Shown piece by piece: positions 36,560 to 45,383 of a DNA stretch of 64,000 nucleotides; the first letter of the stretch is position 1, and each line of letters opens with the position of its first letter. The position numbers and the translations under genes were made by a program. Below the pieces are notes generated by a model. The model was not told the DNA's origin. It saw nothing but the letters and a program-made list of their open reading frames with translations, and ran no database searches. Source of the DNA: JAGKXC01 sp964554385 (lineage in GTDB: Bacteria; Bacteroidota; Bacteroidia; NS11-12g; UBA955). The stretch covers positions 1-64,000 of the forward strand of contig CAZKOM010000001.1 of assembly GCA_964554385.1 (NCBI GenBank), written 5' to 3'.

Positions 36560-37984
36560 ATGGAAGGAGATAAATTGCAAAACAATTACAAAATGATTTT
36601 GATGACTGAAAAAATCGATGAACTGATAAAATCATTTCCAGATTTAACGTGGATTTCCCACTCCGATGATTTATACAAGTACGCTTCCGATTATACAGAG
36701 GATTTTGTATTTCCTCCGCATGCTGTTTTGATTCCTAGTTCAGCAGAGGAAATTTCACTGGTAATCAAATATTGTAATGAAAAGAAAATATATGTTACTG
36801 TTCGTGGTGCCGGAACAGGTTTATCGGGTGCAGCATTGCCGGTTTATGGAGGTTTGGTAATTTCAACTGAAAAACTCAATAGAATTCTTTCCATCGATTA
36901 TAATAACATGATGGCCACGGTAGAACCAGGTGTGATCAATGCCGATCTAAAACTAGCAGTAAGTGAAGTTGGATTGTATTACCCACCAGACCCTGCCAGC
37001 ATGGGGTCTTCTACGATCGGAGGGAATGTTGCCCATTCTGCCGGCGGTCCCAAAGCGGTGAAATATGGAATTACAAGAGATTATATTCTAAACTTAGAAG
37101 TAGTTTTAGCCAATGGAGATATAATTTGGACGGGTGCCAACACGCTTAAAAATTCTACGGGATTTAATTTTACACAATTATTTATCGGCAGTGAAGGCCT
37201 ATTAGGTGTTATAACAAAGATTGTGGTAAAGCTAGTACCGCTGCCTACTCAAGAATTGTTGATGATAGCGGCATTTTCAAATATTTTCGATAGCGCTGTA
37301 GCAGTAAATAAAATAATGGCATCATCAATAAAGCCTGCAGCTATCGAATTGATGGAAGCATCAGGTATTAGGATTTCGATGGAGGCTACAAAAACAAGTT
37401 TCCCTTTAGTTGAAGGAGCTCAAGCCTACCTCTTATTCGCATTTGATGGATTTGATGGGGATGATTTATTCTCTCAGGTGGAATCAATTTATCCATTGTT
37501 AGATGAAACAGGAGCAATAGAAATTTTACCAGCACCAAATTCGGATGTAGCTCAACAGTGGTGGAAAGTGAGAAGATCTATCGGAGAAACAGTGAAACAG
37601 CATTCTGTATATAAAGAAGAAGATACTGTAGTGCCTCGCTTCGCCTTGCCGCAATTACTTACTAAAGTTAAAGAAATTAGCAATTTATATGGCTTCGAAA
37701 CCGTATGTTATGGCCATGCTGGAGATGGTAATTTGCATGTAAATATTCTTAAAAATGATTTATCCGATGAATTTTGGAACATTGAAATTCCGAAAGCAAT
37801 TCGTCAGATTTTTCAAGTTTGTAAGTCTTTAGGTGGAACAATAAGTGGAGAACATGGTATTGGATATAGTCAAAAAGATTATCTCAATGAGGTATTGTCC
37901 AATCAGCATATCAGCTTGATGAAGGGAGTTAAAAAGGTTTTTGACCCCAATGGAATACTAAATCCAGGAAAATGGGTTGAATAA
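36560..37984 (+). CDS. glcD: FAD-linked oxidase, glycolate/D-lactate dehydrogenase type
   Basis: A 474-residue PCMH-type flavoenzyme. The FAD-binding half has PSSAEEISLVIKYCNEKKIYVTVRGAGTGLSGAALP and DPASMGSSTIGGNVAHSAGGPKAVKYG. The C-terminal half has CYGHAGDGNLHVNI and GTISGEHGIGYSQKDYL, the catalytic His-containing segments of D-2-hydroxy-acid dehydrogenases. It probably oxidises D-lactate or glycolate, passing electrons to the respiratory chain. No iron-sulfur subunit (GlcF) is adjacent, so D-lactate is as likely as glycolate. A 7-bp hairpin covers the stop codon. Confidence 0.85.
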   Translation: MEGDKLQNNYKMILMTEKIDELIKSFPDLTWISHSDDLYKYASDYTEDFVFPPHAVLIPSSAEEISLVIKYCNEKKIYVTVRGAGTGLSGAALPVYGGLVISTEKLNRILSIDYNNMMATVEPGVINADLKLAVSEVGLYYPPDPASMGSSTIGGNVAHSAGGPKAVKYGITRDYILNLEVVLANGDIIWTGANTLKNSTGFNFTQLFIGSEGLLGVITKIVVKLVPLPTQELLMIAAFSNIFDSAVAVNKIMASSIKPAAIELMEASGIRISMEATKTSFPLVEGAQAYLLFAFDGFDGDDLFSQVESIYPLLDETGAIEILPAPNSDVAQQWWKVRRSIGETVKQHSVYKEEDTVVPRFALPQLLTKVKEISNLYGFETVCYGHAGDGNLHVNILKNDLSDEFWNIEIPKAIRQIFQVCKSLGGTISGEHGIGYSQKDYLNEVLSNQHISLMKGVKKVFDPNGILNPGKWVE

Positions 37985-38004
37985 ACTCAATTCCTTAGAG
38001 TTTA
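37982..38004. terminator. Weak hairpin between convergent glcD and monooxygenase genes
   Basis: TAAACTC (37982-37988, including the glcD stop) pairs perfectly with GAGTTTA (37998-38004) across a 9-nt loop. There is no strong T-tract, so it is a weak terminator candidate. Confidence 0.35.
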
Positions 38005-38029
38005 CATTTACAATTGAAATTATCGCTTG

Positions 38030-38326
38030 TTAAAATGGTCCGCGAATGACAATTTGGGAAATAGCCGTCGGTTTTGATTCAAATAAAACCTTTGTCTTAG
38101 ACCAAGTGTCAATAAATAATTCCGATTTCCTATAATTATTTAAATCGGATTCAGAGTCCCAATAACTATATGTAGTTAGTTGATTGGGCTGTTTTAGATT
38201 TTGTAGTAACCGCAAACCCTGATTACCAGGAAATGAACGTATTTTACCAGAAGAAGCATCAAATAGGCTAAGGAATGTATCAATTTCCTCCTCTCTGAAT
38301 GTCATAATTACTATTCTTTCAATCAT
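38030..38326 (-). CDS. Antibiotic biosynthesis monooxygenase (ABM)-fold protein
   Basis: A 98-residue protein with the ferredoxin-like ABM pattern: MIERIVIMTFREEEIDTFL, then FPGNQGLRLLQ, TYSYWDSESDLNNYRKSELF and WSKTKVLFESKP. Such dimeric proteins include quinone-forming monooxygenases and haem-degrading enzymes, but many small bacterial members have no known substrate. Its ATG overlaps the stop of the SAM-hydrolase-like gene by 4 nt, so the two are translationally coupled. Confidence 0.8.
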   Translation of the reverse strand: MIERIVIMTFREEEIDTFLSLFDASSGKIRSFPGNQGLRLLQNLKQPNQLTTYSYWDSESDLNNYRKSELFIDTWSKTKVLFESKPTAISQIVIRGPF

Positions 38327-39117
38327 GAATTATCAATAAATTCTAACATTACGTTTTTACCTTCTAGTAATTCCAATAATTGAGCAGCAGATCCGGCATT
38401 GACCGCTACTTGCATCAACCCTCCATGTCCAAAAGTGCATATGGGATTTCCTTCTGGAACATCGTTATAGTCTAAACTTAACCGGTTGATTTCCGTGTAG
38501 TGATTTATCATTAGCCTGAATTTTCGCTGATTTCTCAATAATTCGAAATCACGATAATTTAAATTAAAATAGGCATTGCCAAAAAAATCATTGTAGATCA
38601 CCGTTAGCCGTAAAACATTACCGGAAATAGTAGGCTCAGGCATATTAACGCGATAAACCGAATCTTTTGGTTGAAAAATGGTTTTTACATCGTAATCGCG
38701 CTGAATTAGGGAAGATACTGCAGGTATAAAAACTTGCAACAAAGGATTAACTACGGGTTCCGTTGGAGTAATTTGAAAATATGTGGCATTCTCACCTGCA
38801 GGATCATCAAAAAGCAATGGCAAAACCCCATTATCTGGTGCTAAAAAAAACTGATTTCCATAACAGCCAAGTACAAATCTTGGAGGTAATTTGGCCAATA
38901 TACCCACCCGCAGTATATGAATACTGTTATCAGGGAAATGCCCACATACTAGCTTTCCAAAAATCGCTTGTTGCAAAGCATGTCCCTTTCGAAATGGTTG
39001 TGGACTAAATACAACGGAAGCAGTAGGGAAATTCTTATATAATTGAATTTGAGATATGGTATGTTCAGGGGCTTCAAATCCAAAATCTGTAATTAAATGT
39101 ATAATCGCATTACCCAT
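38323..39117 (-). CDS. Divergent SAM hydrolase/chlorinase-fluorinase-like (DUF62) protein
   Basis: A 264-residue member of the family of S-adenosylmethionine:hydroxide adenosyltransferases, which split SAM into adenosine and methionine. It keeps LITDFG near the N-terminus, FLAPDNGVLPLLF, VIYNDFFGNAYFN and the C-terminal beta-barrel domain with GHGGLMQVAVNAGSAAQLL. The usual DPGVGT segment reads RVGILAKLP, and the conserved TDFGxxDpYv reads TDFGFEAPEHT, so the catalytic Asp of known members appears to be missing. Activity is therefore uncertain. It has its own promoter and is coupled to the ABM-fold gene. Confidence 0.78.
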   Translation of the reverse strand: MGNAIIHLITDFGFEAPEHTISQIQLYKNFPTASVVFSPQPFRKGHALQQAIFGKLVCGHFPDNSIHILRVGILAKLPPRFVLGCYGNQFFLAPDNGVLPLLFDDPAGENATYFQITPTEPVVNPLLQVFIPAVSSLIQRDYDVKTIFQPKDSVYRVNMPEPTISGNVLRLTVIYNDFFGNAYFNLNYRDFELLRNQRKFRLMINHYTEINRLSLDYNDVPEGNPICTFGHGGLMQVAVNAGSAAQLLELLEGKNVMLEFIDNS

Positions 39118-39145
39118 GAATTCCCCGTTTATTCTATTCCCTTTG

Positions 39146-39153
39146 CAAATATA
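39146..39153 (-). promoter_or_regulatory. -7 promoter box of the DUF62 gene (TATATTTG)
   Basis: An exact TAnnTTTG match on the minus strand, 28 nt upstream of the DUF62 ATG, leaving a leader of about 20 nt. It lies in the divergent region shared with phoH. Confidence 0.5.
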
Positions 39154-39226
39154 CCTATTAATTTTTGGTGGAAAAGTCTTGTAAAACGGGATGGCTATAA
39201 TCTTCTACACTTTCTTTCATAGCACC

Positions 39227-39234
39227 TATCTTTG
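39227..39234 (+). promoter_or_regulatory. -7 promoter box of phoH (TATCTTTG)
   Basis: An exact TAnnTTTG match on the plus strand, 19 nt before the phoH TTG start. Confidence 0.5.
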
Positions 39235-39253
39235 AAATATAAACATTTTAAAT

Positions 39254-40228
39254 TTGTCTGAAAAAATTTATACCCTGGAGGTTATCGATCCTCAAACATT
39301 TTACGGTCCTAATAATTTGTATTTGGATTTAATAAAATCGAGATTTCCGAAGTTGCAATTCCTTGCCCGTGGTGAGCAAATAAAAATTGTAGGCGATATT
39401 CAGTCCTTGGAAGATTTTGGTGAAAAAATGCGCTCTATGGAAATTCTATTTGCCAAAAGAAATGAGTTTAATGAGCAGTTAATATTAGAAGCACTGGGCG
39501 GAATCGACCCTGTTTCTGCAGTATTAGGTAAACCTAATGAGGATGATTCTAAAGATGTTTTGCTCATTGGAACACGAGGTCAAAAGATTAAGGCGAGAAC
39601 CAAAAATCAACGGAAAATGTTGGATGCGGCGAAAAAGAATGACATCGTTTTTGCTATTGGCCCCGCTGGAACCGGAAAAACCTATACGGCAGTGGCAATT
39701 GCCGTTTTAGCATTAAAAGAAAGGGAAATTCGACGAATAATTTTAACAAGACCCGCAGTGGAAGCGGGGGAGAATCTTGGTTTTTTACCAGGAGATTTAA
39801 AAGAGAAGATCGATCCATATCTAAGACCTTTATATGATGCCTTAGAAGACATGATTCCATCCGATAAATTGAAGAGTATGGTAGAATCTCGTACTGTGGA
39901 AATCGCACCATTGGCTTTTATGCGAGGTAGAACCTTGGACAATTGTTACGTTATTTTGGATGAAGCTCAAAATAGCACGGATTTACAATTAAAGATGTTT
40001 TTGACGCGAATGGGCCCAAATGCAAAATTGATAATTACTGGCGATTTATCGCAAATTGACCTACCAAGAAAACAAATGAGCGGTTTGGGTAAAGCATTGC
40101 GTATCCTAGATAATATAAAAGGTATTAGTATAATTCAGTTAGATACTGATGATGTAGTGAGGCATCGATTAGTCAAAGATATTATACAGGCATACGACAA
40201 AGAAGCTGATTGTGAAAAAGATAGATGA
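39254..40228 (+). CDS. phoH: PhoH-family ATPase
   Basis: A 324-residue PhoH-like P-loop ATPase (YbeZ type). The Walker A motif is GPAGTGKT near residue 134, followed by ILTRPAVEAGENLGFLPGDLKEKIDPYLRPLYD, the strongest PhoH signature, then VILDEAQNST (Walker B) and ITGDLSQIDLP. In many bacteria it is linked to ybeY and 16S rRNA maturation. ybeY is not adjacent here. The start is a TTG: the frame has a stop 21 nt upstream and no ATG or GTG between. purC follows after 34 nt with its own promoter box. Confidence 0.92.
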   Translation: MSEKIYTLEVIDPQTFYGPNNLYLDLIKSRFPKLQFLARGEQIKIVGDIQSLEDFGEKMRSMEILFAKRNEFNEQLILEALGGIDPVSAVLGKPNEDDSKDVLLIGTRGQKIKARTKNQRKMLDAAKKNDIVFAIGPAGTGKTYTAVAIAVLALKEREIRRIILTRPAVEAGENLGFLPGDLKEKIDPYLRPLYDALEDMIPSDKLKSMVESRTVEIAPLAFMRGRTLDNCYVILDEAQNSTDLQLKMFLTRMGPNAKLIITGDLSQIDLPRKQMSGLGKALRILDNIKGISIIQLDTDDVVRHRLVKDIIQAYDKEADCEKDR

Positions 40229-40248
40229 TTTAAATGTTAAATAGCTAT

Positions 40249-40256
40249 TATTTTTG
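40249..40256 (+). promoter_or_regulatory. -7 promoter box of purC (TATTTTTG)
   Basis: An exact TAnnTTTG match, 6 nt before the purC ATG at 40263. It includes the alternative TTG codon at 40254, which argues against that start. Confidence 0.5.
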
Positions 40257-40262
40257 AATTGT

Positions 40263-41219
40263 ATGAGCGAATTAAAAGCATTAACGGCAACAAACTATTT
40301 CTTTAAAAATCAAATCGCTTTCTATCGGGGTAAAGTTCGCGATGTCTATCATTTAAATAAAGGTTTTTTGGCAATTGTAGCATGCGATCGTATTTCTGCG
40401 TTTGATCATGTATTGCCAAGAAGTATACCATTTAAAGGCCAAGTATTGAATGAAATTGCATCCCTGTTTTTAAAGCAAACCGCTGATATTGTTCCTAATT
40501 GGTTAATCGAAACACCAGATCCACATGTCTCCTTTGGATACAAAGCGGATGCGATCGCTATTGAATTTGTTGTAAGAAACTATTTAACCGGTCATGCTTG
40601 GCGTGTTTACAAAGAAGGGGGTAGGATGTTATGCGGGAATAAACTTCCCGATGGATTAAAGGAAAATGATAAACTTCCACAACCCATTATTACCCCTTCC
40701 ACTAAAGCGCATACGGGTCACGATGTGGATATTTCTTATTCCGAAATTATAGAACAAGGAATTGTTGAAAAGTCTAAACTCGATGAATTGAATGAAATTG
40801 CCCTTCAGTTATTTAAGCGTGGTTCAGAATACGCCGATAACCAAAATCTCATTTTAGTTGATACTAAATACGAATTCGGAATCAGAGATAATGCAATAAT
40901 GTTGATTGATGAAATTCACACCCCGGATAGTAGTAGATTTTTCTATAAAGAAAGTTATCAAGACTTGCAACAAAAAGGGTTACCCCAACGTCAATTAAGT
41001 AAAGAATTTGTACGAGAATGGTTGATGGCTAATGGATTTCAAGGCAAAGAAGGCGAATTGATACCAACATTAACGGACGAATTTGTTAATAGCATTACGG
41101 ATCGATATGAAGAATTGTACAAAGCAATGGCAGGAAGAGAAATCCAACGACGTTCGTATCAAAATATCGACGATGAAATTGAAGCCAATATTAATCTCTG
41201 CATTTCTAAATACTTGTAA
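40263..41219 (+). CDS. purC: SAICAR synthase
   Basis: The enzyme joins CAIR and aspartate to form SAICAR in purine synthesis. The 318 residues fit the longer form found in Bacteroidota and eukaryotes. Visible are YRGKVRDVYHL (ATP site), DRISAFDHVLPRSIPFKG, VVRNYLTGHAWR, LPQPIITPSTKAHTGHDV, LILVDTKYEFG and IDEIHTPDSSRFF. The ATG at 40263 is chosen for its position after the -7 box. The NHL-repeat gene begins 1 nt after the stop. Confidence 0.95.
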   Translation: MSELKALTATNYFFKNQIAFYRGKVRDVYHLNKGFLAIVACDRISAFDHVLPRSIPFKGQVLNEIASLFLKQTADIVPNWLIETPDPHVSFGYKADAIAIEFVVRNYLTGHAWRVYKEGGRMLCGNKLPDGLKENDKLPQPIITPSTKAHTGHDVDISYSEIIEQGIVEKSKLDELNEIALQLFKRGSEYADNQNLILVDTKYEFGIRDNAIMLIDEIHTPDSSRFFYKESYQDLQQKGLPQRQLSKEFVREWLMANGFQGKEGELIPTLTDEFVNSITDRYEELYKAMAGREIQRRSYQNIDDEIEANINLCISKYL

Positions 41220-41220
41220 A

Positions 41221-43077
41221 ATGAAATTTAAATTAGGTTTATCTGTTTTTAGTCTCTGGACAATATTCCAAATAAATTCAGTATGTGCTCAGACGGTCAC
41301 TACAGTTTTGGGTAGTCAATATCAGGGAAGCGGACAATACACAGGCCAATCAAATGTGGCAACAGCCGATGAATTATTAAGTCTTCCAGAAGGCGTTTGC
41401 GTAGATGTTAATGGAAAATTGTTTGTATCGGATCAACATAATTTATGTGTGATTGATGGAGGTAGATCTATTGGAAGAGGTGGATTTATGGGAGATCCAA
41501 ATGAGCCCGGTGCTGTTGGTTCAGATGATGGAACGGGTATTGTTTCTCGATTTAGTTCACCTACCGGTATCGCAGCCCATCCTTCCAGTAATGATATTTT
41601 TGTTTGCGATCGTGATAATGGAATGATTCGTAAATCCAGTAAATTCGTTAATGTTTCAAACCCTGCCGTAGTTTCATGGGTTGCGGGTCAATATACCTTC
41701 GAAGGCGATCATAAAGATGGCGCAGCTTCTGCAGCATATTTTGCAGCTCCTCAAGATATTGAAATAAATTCTAAAGGTGTGATAATTGTAAGCGATTTTG
41801 GAAATGATTGTATACGATTGATCAAATCCGGAATTGTAAGTACTGTTGCAGGTTTGGCTAAAACACCAGGGGATGCTACAGGAACAGGCACATCTGCTCG
41901 TTTCGATGCTCCATATGGAATTGGCTTAGAAAATGACAGTATTGTATTGATTGCCGATCGAAATAATAAGAAAATCAAACGCCTTAATATTAATTCAGGG
42001 GTAGTAACAAATGTGGTGACTTCCGGATTGGATATGCCTACCGATGTGGTTTTTGCAAAAGGTAAATTATATATAGCCGATGGAAACTGCATTCGTGTAT
42101 GGGATGGCTCTAATTTAAAAGTATATATTGGAAGTGATGTTCAAGCTGGTTATAAAGATGGTACGGGTTCAGGGGTATTGTTTAATACTATCAATCATTT
42201 AACATTTAGGAATTCCGATGAATCAATCTATGCTGTTGATATGGGCAATAATGTGTTGCGAAAAATCACTTTGGTAGATGCTCCAGTTCCATCTTTTGAA
42301 GCGAATAACGTTACACCTGTGGTTAATCAAACCGTAGAAATCAAAAGTACTTCCACCAATACCACTAGTCAAACTTGGACTATCACTCCTTCAAGTTACA
42401 CCTTGAAAGCGGGGTCGTTGGATACCGATAAAGTTATATATGTATCGTTTAATTCTACAGGTACTTATACCGTTTCATTAAAGGCTACTAATATTTCAAG
42501 TTCTGAAGTAATCACAAAAAACAATTATATCAGTGTTTCGAATATCACAACAGTTAAACCCAATGCCGACTTCACCGCTGATATAATAAATCCATTAAAA
42601 GATCAAGCAGTACGGTTGGTCGATTTGTCATCTAACAATCCCACCTCTTACAACTGGACAATTACTCCAAATACCATTACGTTTTTAAATGGTACAACGG
42701 CAACATCTCAGTTTCCAGTAATCAAGTGCAATGCACTAGGAAGTTACACCGTAAAATTAGAAGCAACCAATGCTAACGGAACTGGAACGGTTACTAAGAA
42801 TCAGTATATCAATTGTGTAGTAAATAGCGTTGATCATAAAATTAACAATTCAACTGTAATTTCAGTTTATCCAAATCCTGCTCAGAACTACGTATATCTT
42901 CAAGGAATTCAAGAAATTACTTCGTTAAATGTTTTCAATATGTATGGGTCTATATTACCGGTAAATTTCGTAGGGAATAAAATTGATCTAAGTAACTTAT
43001 CTTCGGGTATATATTGGATACATGGAATCGATACAAATCAAAGAATTTTCAAATCCAAGGTGATAGTATCTAGATAG
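41221..43077 (+). CDS. NHL-repeat/PKD protein with T9SS sorting domain
   Basis: A 618-residue exported protein. The ATG at 41221 starts a clear signal peptide (MKFKLGLSVFSLW..., ending VCAQ at about residue 24). About 300 residues of NHL-type beta-propeller repeats follow (LPEGVCVDVNGKLFVSDQHN, SPTGIAAHPSSNDIFVCDRDNG, APQDIEINSKGVIIVSDFGND, APYGIGLENDSIVLIADRNN, MPTDVVFAKGKLYIADG). Next come two PKD-like domains (about 355-540), and a type A T9SS sorting domain at the end (YPNPAQNYVYLQG...LSSGIYWIHG...SKVIVS). It is likely secreted to the cell surface. It may be co-transcribed with purC but is functionally unrelated. Confidence 0.9.
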   Translation: MKFKLGLSVFSLWTIFQINSVCAQTVTTVLGSQYQGSGQYTGQSNVATADELLSLPEGVCVDVNGKLFVSDQHNLCVIDGGRSIGRGGFMGDPNEPGAVGSDDGTGIVSRFSSPTGIAAHPSSNDIFVCDRDNGMIRKSSKFVNVSNPAVVSWVAGQYTFEGDHKDGAASAAYFAAPQDIEINSKGVIIVSDFGNDCIRLIKSGIVSTVAGLAKTPGDATGTGTSARFDAPYGIGLENDSIVLIADRNNKKIKRLNINSGVVTNVVTSGLDMPTDVVFAKGKLYIADGNCIRVWDGSNLKVYIGSDVQAGYKDGTGSGVLFNTINHLTFRNSDESIYAVDMGNNVLRKITLVDAPVPSFEANNVTPVVNQTVEIKSTSTNTTSQTWTITPSSYTLKAGSLDTDKVIYVSFNSTGTYTVSLKATNISSSEVITKNNYISVSNITTVKPNADFTADIINPLKDQAVRLVDLSSNNPTSYNWTITPNTITFLNGTTATSQFPVIKCNALGSYTVKLEATNANGTGTVTKNQYINCVVNSVDHKINNSTVISVYPNPAQNYVYLQGIQEITSLNVFNMYGSILPVNFVGNKIDLSNLSSGIYWIHGIDTNQRIFKSKVIVSR

Positions 43078-43112
43078 TATCATTCAATTCAATACTATTT
43101 AATCATAGTGAT

Positions 43113-45080
43113 TTGGTTTTAAAAAGATATTTTTTATCAATACCACAAGGCATCAAATTTCAATTTGGTGCCTTTTTGTTAATTTATGTTTTTGAAATAG
43201 TACTAAGATTAATTTTTGTATTCTTTTCATTTGAACTACATACTGTACCCTATGTAATGTATCATTCTACAATATTGGGGTTCCCGCTAGATTTATCAGT
43301 CACCGGATATTTGATGATTTTTCTAAATATCGTATTAGTAATTCGGAAATTTGGTGTTTCAAAAAAACTAAAATGGCCTTGGATTCAATGGGTTTGCTTA
43401 AAATCATATACTTGGGCAATTCGCTTAGTTTTCATGTTACATGTTATTATTCTCATTACAGATATTTTCTTGTTTCATTATTGGCAATGGAGAATAAATT
43501 CTCAGGCAATTATGTACTTATCTAATTGGAAAATTATTTTAAAAACACTGCCTTCATTTGTATTTGTAGGAATAGCGTTAATTCTCGGTGTGATTTTATT
43601 TGTTATTTTTCATCGTCCTCGGATTTCCCCTATAGTTTTAATTGAAAAAAAAACGCAATTATCGGTTTTTAATCTATGCCTATTGCCCTTGTACTTTATT
43701 TTTGCAAGAGGCGGAATTTCTGACACACCAATTAATTTAGGTTCTGTATTAAAAGAAGGTAGCCTATCTGTTAAAGTATCTTCTATCAATGGTGTTTGGA
43801 ATGCCTTAAATTCTTTATCAAATACAACTTCACTGTTTTCAATTAATAAACTGTTGGTGGATGAAAAAAATGAAGAAGATGCATATAAACGGTATAATCC
43901 AAATTATCACTGGTCCGATTCCCTAATATCAACCAAAGTAAAATCGTTTTGGCTTAATGATTATAACTCTAAGCCCAATGTTCATCTAATTATTTTAGAA
44001 GGAATTAATCAGCACTGGTTGGAACGAAAAAATACACCCTTAATTCAATTGAAGAAATTGAGCGCGAATTTTTTAAGTTTTTCCAAATGTTATGCGGTAG
44101 GGGATAGAACGGATAAAGGGTTGGCCTCCATAGTTGCAGGGTGGTCTGGAGAACCTGGACCGGGAATTATGTTTTCACCGGATCGTTGGAATAACTTACA
44201 GGGATTGCCCAATATATTAAAATCAAGCAACTATACTTCTGAATTTTGGTATGGTGGGGATAATGATTTTGCAAATTATGGTGCCTTTTTAAAAACAATG
44301 GGTTATAATAATCTCTATGACATCAATTTTATTGATGATGTCAATATTAATAATTATCAAAATAACAATAATACATCAATCAGTCTAACACACCCTAAAA
44401 AAATCAAATGGGGGTACTCCGATATTTCAACCGCAGAGTTTATGATTAATTCAAATCAAAAAAATAAACAACTCGGGTTTTCAAAAACTTCAGCAACTAG
44501 GCCATTATTTAGAACTTGGTTAACATTGTCAACACATGAACCGTTTGATATTGTCGGTGATTTAGCCCGTAAATCAGACAAACAGTTATTTGTATCATCC
44601 ATGAAGCATTTGGATTCTGCAATTTTTAATTACATAAGTTCATTATCAGAAGATGCGGATCTATGGGAAAATAGTCTAGTCATAATTGTATCTGATCATG
44701 GTAAAGTTTTTGGTTTGGAAGATTTACCTTGGTCAGAGGCTGAATTTTTTAGAATCCCATTATTAATTGGTGGGGGAGCATTAAATGAAAAATTGATTGG
44801 TAAAAAATGGAATTCAATTGTCAGCCAATCAGACTTGTATGCCACTTTGTCTTATTTACTGACAGACAATAGTTTCGGATCAAATAAACCTTGGGGGCGA
44901 CCTATGTTTAATTTCAATGGTTTTAACCAGGCAATGTGTTTTAAAGGAGATTATTCCTTATTGATTGAGGGCGATCATGAAAATTTAGGTCATATTCAAG
45001 AATTCGCTAATTCAATGAATTACATTGAGTTACAAAGGAAATCGTTGCAATCAAAAATAATTCGAAAATATTTTCGTTAA
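43113..45080 (+). CDS. LTA synthase-like membrane sulfatase/phosphotransferase
   Basis: A 655-residue protein with about five N-terminal transmembrane helices and a C-terminal extracytoplasmic sulfatase-fold domain (about 285-640). Metal and catalytic residues of the LTA synthase group are present: Glu in HLIILEG, the nucleophile Thr in GDRTDKGLASIVAGW, FWYGGDNDFANYGAFLKTMG, LSTHEPFDIVGD and VSDHGKVFG. Gram-negative relatives transfer phosphoglycerol or phosphoethanolamine, or are of unknown role. The start is a TTG; no ATG or GTG lies between the upstream stop and it. The small membrane protein and LytS/LytTR genes follow on the same strand. Confidence 0.85.
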   Translation: MVLKRYFLSIPQGIKFQFGAFLLIYVFEIVLRLIFVFFSFELHTVPYVMYHSTILGFPLDLSVTGYLMIFLNIVLVIRKFGVSKKLKWPWIQWVCLKSYTWAIRLVFMLHVIILITDIFLFHYWQWRINSQAIMYLSNWKIILKTLPSFVFVGIALILGVILFVIFHRPRISPIVLIEKKTQLSVFNLCLLPLYFIFARGGISDTPINLGSVLKEGSLSVKVSSINGVWNALNSLSNTTSLFSINKLLVDEKNEEDAYKRYNPNYHWSDSLISTKVKSFWLNDYNSKPNVHLIILEGINQHWLERKNTPLIQLKKLSANFLSFSKCYAVGDRTDKGLASIVAGWSGEPGPGIMFSPDRWNNLQGLPNILKSSNYTSEFWYGGDNDFANYGAFLKTMGYNNLYDINFIDDVNINNYQNNNNTSISLTHPKKIKWGYSDISTAEFMINSNQKNKQLGFSKTSATRPLFRTWLTLSTHEPFDIVGDLARKSDKQLFVSSMKHLDSAIFNYISSLSEDADLWENSLVIIVSDHGKVFGLEDLPWSEAEFFRIPLLIGGGALNEKLIGKKWNSIVSQSDLYATLSYLLTDNSFGSNKPWGRPMFNFNGFNQAMCFKGDYSLLIEGDHENLGHIQEFANSMNYIELQRKSLQSKIIRKYFR

Positions 45081-45151
45081 TACATGTAACAAAATGTCTT
45101 GTAATGTTGTCTATGTAATAAATGGCATCCATTTTGTTAAATTAAATTGTC

Positions 45152-45376
45152 ATGAACAAGAGAACCAAGAACATACTCATTATTGTCTTACTTCTACTTG
45201 TAAATATTGTAGGTTTTTATATCGCCAATAGTTATTTTACTGGCTCCTACTGTGATAACTGCGAAACTGCAAAAAGTGTATTTTCCGATTGGTTCGGTAC
45301 TAAAGCTACATTGGAACAAACTGCGAAGTGGATTGACTCTTTTGCGAATTTATTGAGGATTTTTAAAGGGGTTTAA
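45152..45376 (+). CDS. Small CxxC membrane protein of unknown function
   Basis: A 74-residue protein I do not recognise. It has a basic start (MNKRTKN), one hydrophobic helix (about 8-28), then YCDNCETAK with a CxxC pair predicted outside the cytoplasm, and an amphipathic C-terminus. It could be a membrane protein with an uncleaved signal anchor. It sits 71 nt after the sulfatase gene and 7 nt before the LytS-type kinase, so it is probably co-expressed with that kinase and may act as a sensor partner; this role is inference. The ATG start and coding-like composition support a real gene. Confidence 0.65.
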   Translation: MNKRTKNILIIVLLLLVNIVGFYIANSYFTGSYCDNCETAKSVFSDWFGTKATLEQTAKWIDSFANLLRIFKGV

Positions 45377-45383
45377 AGTAAAG

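Noticed and set aside
41083..41220. N-terminal extension of the NHL-repeat protein into purC
   Set aside because: The extension lies inside purC in another frame. The ATG at 41221, 1 nt after the purC stop, starts a clear signal peptide.
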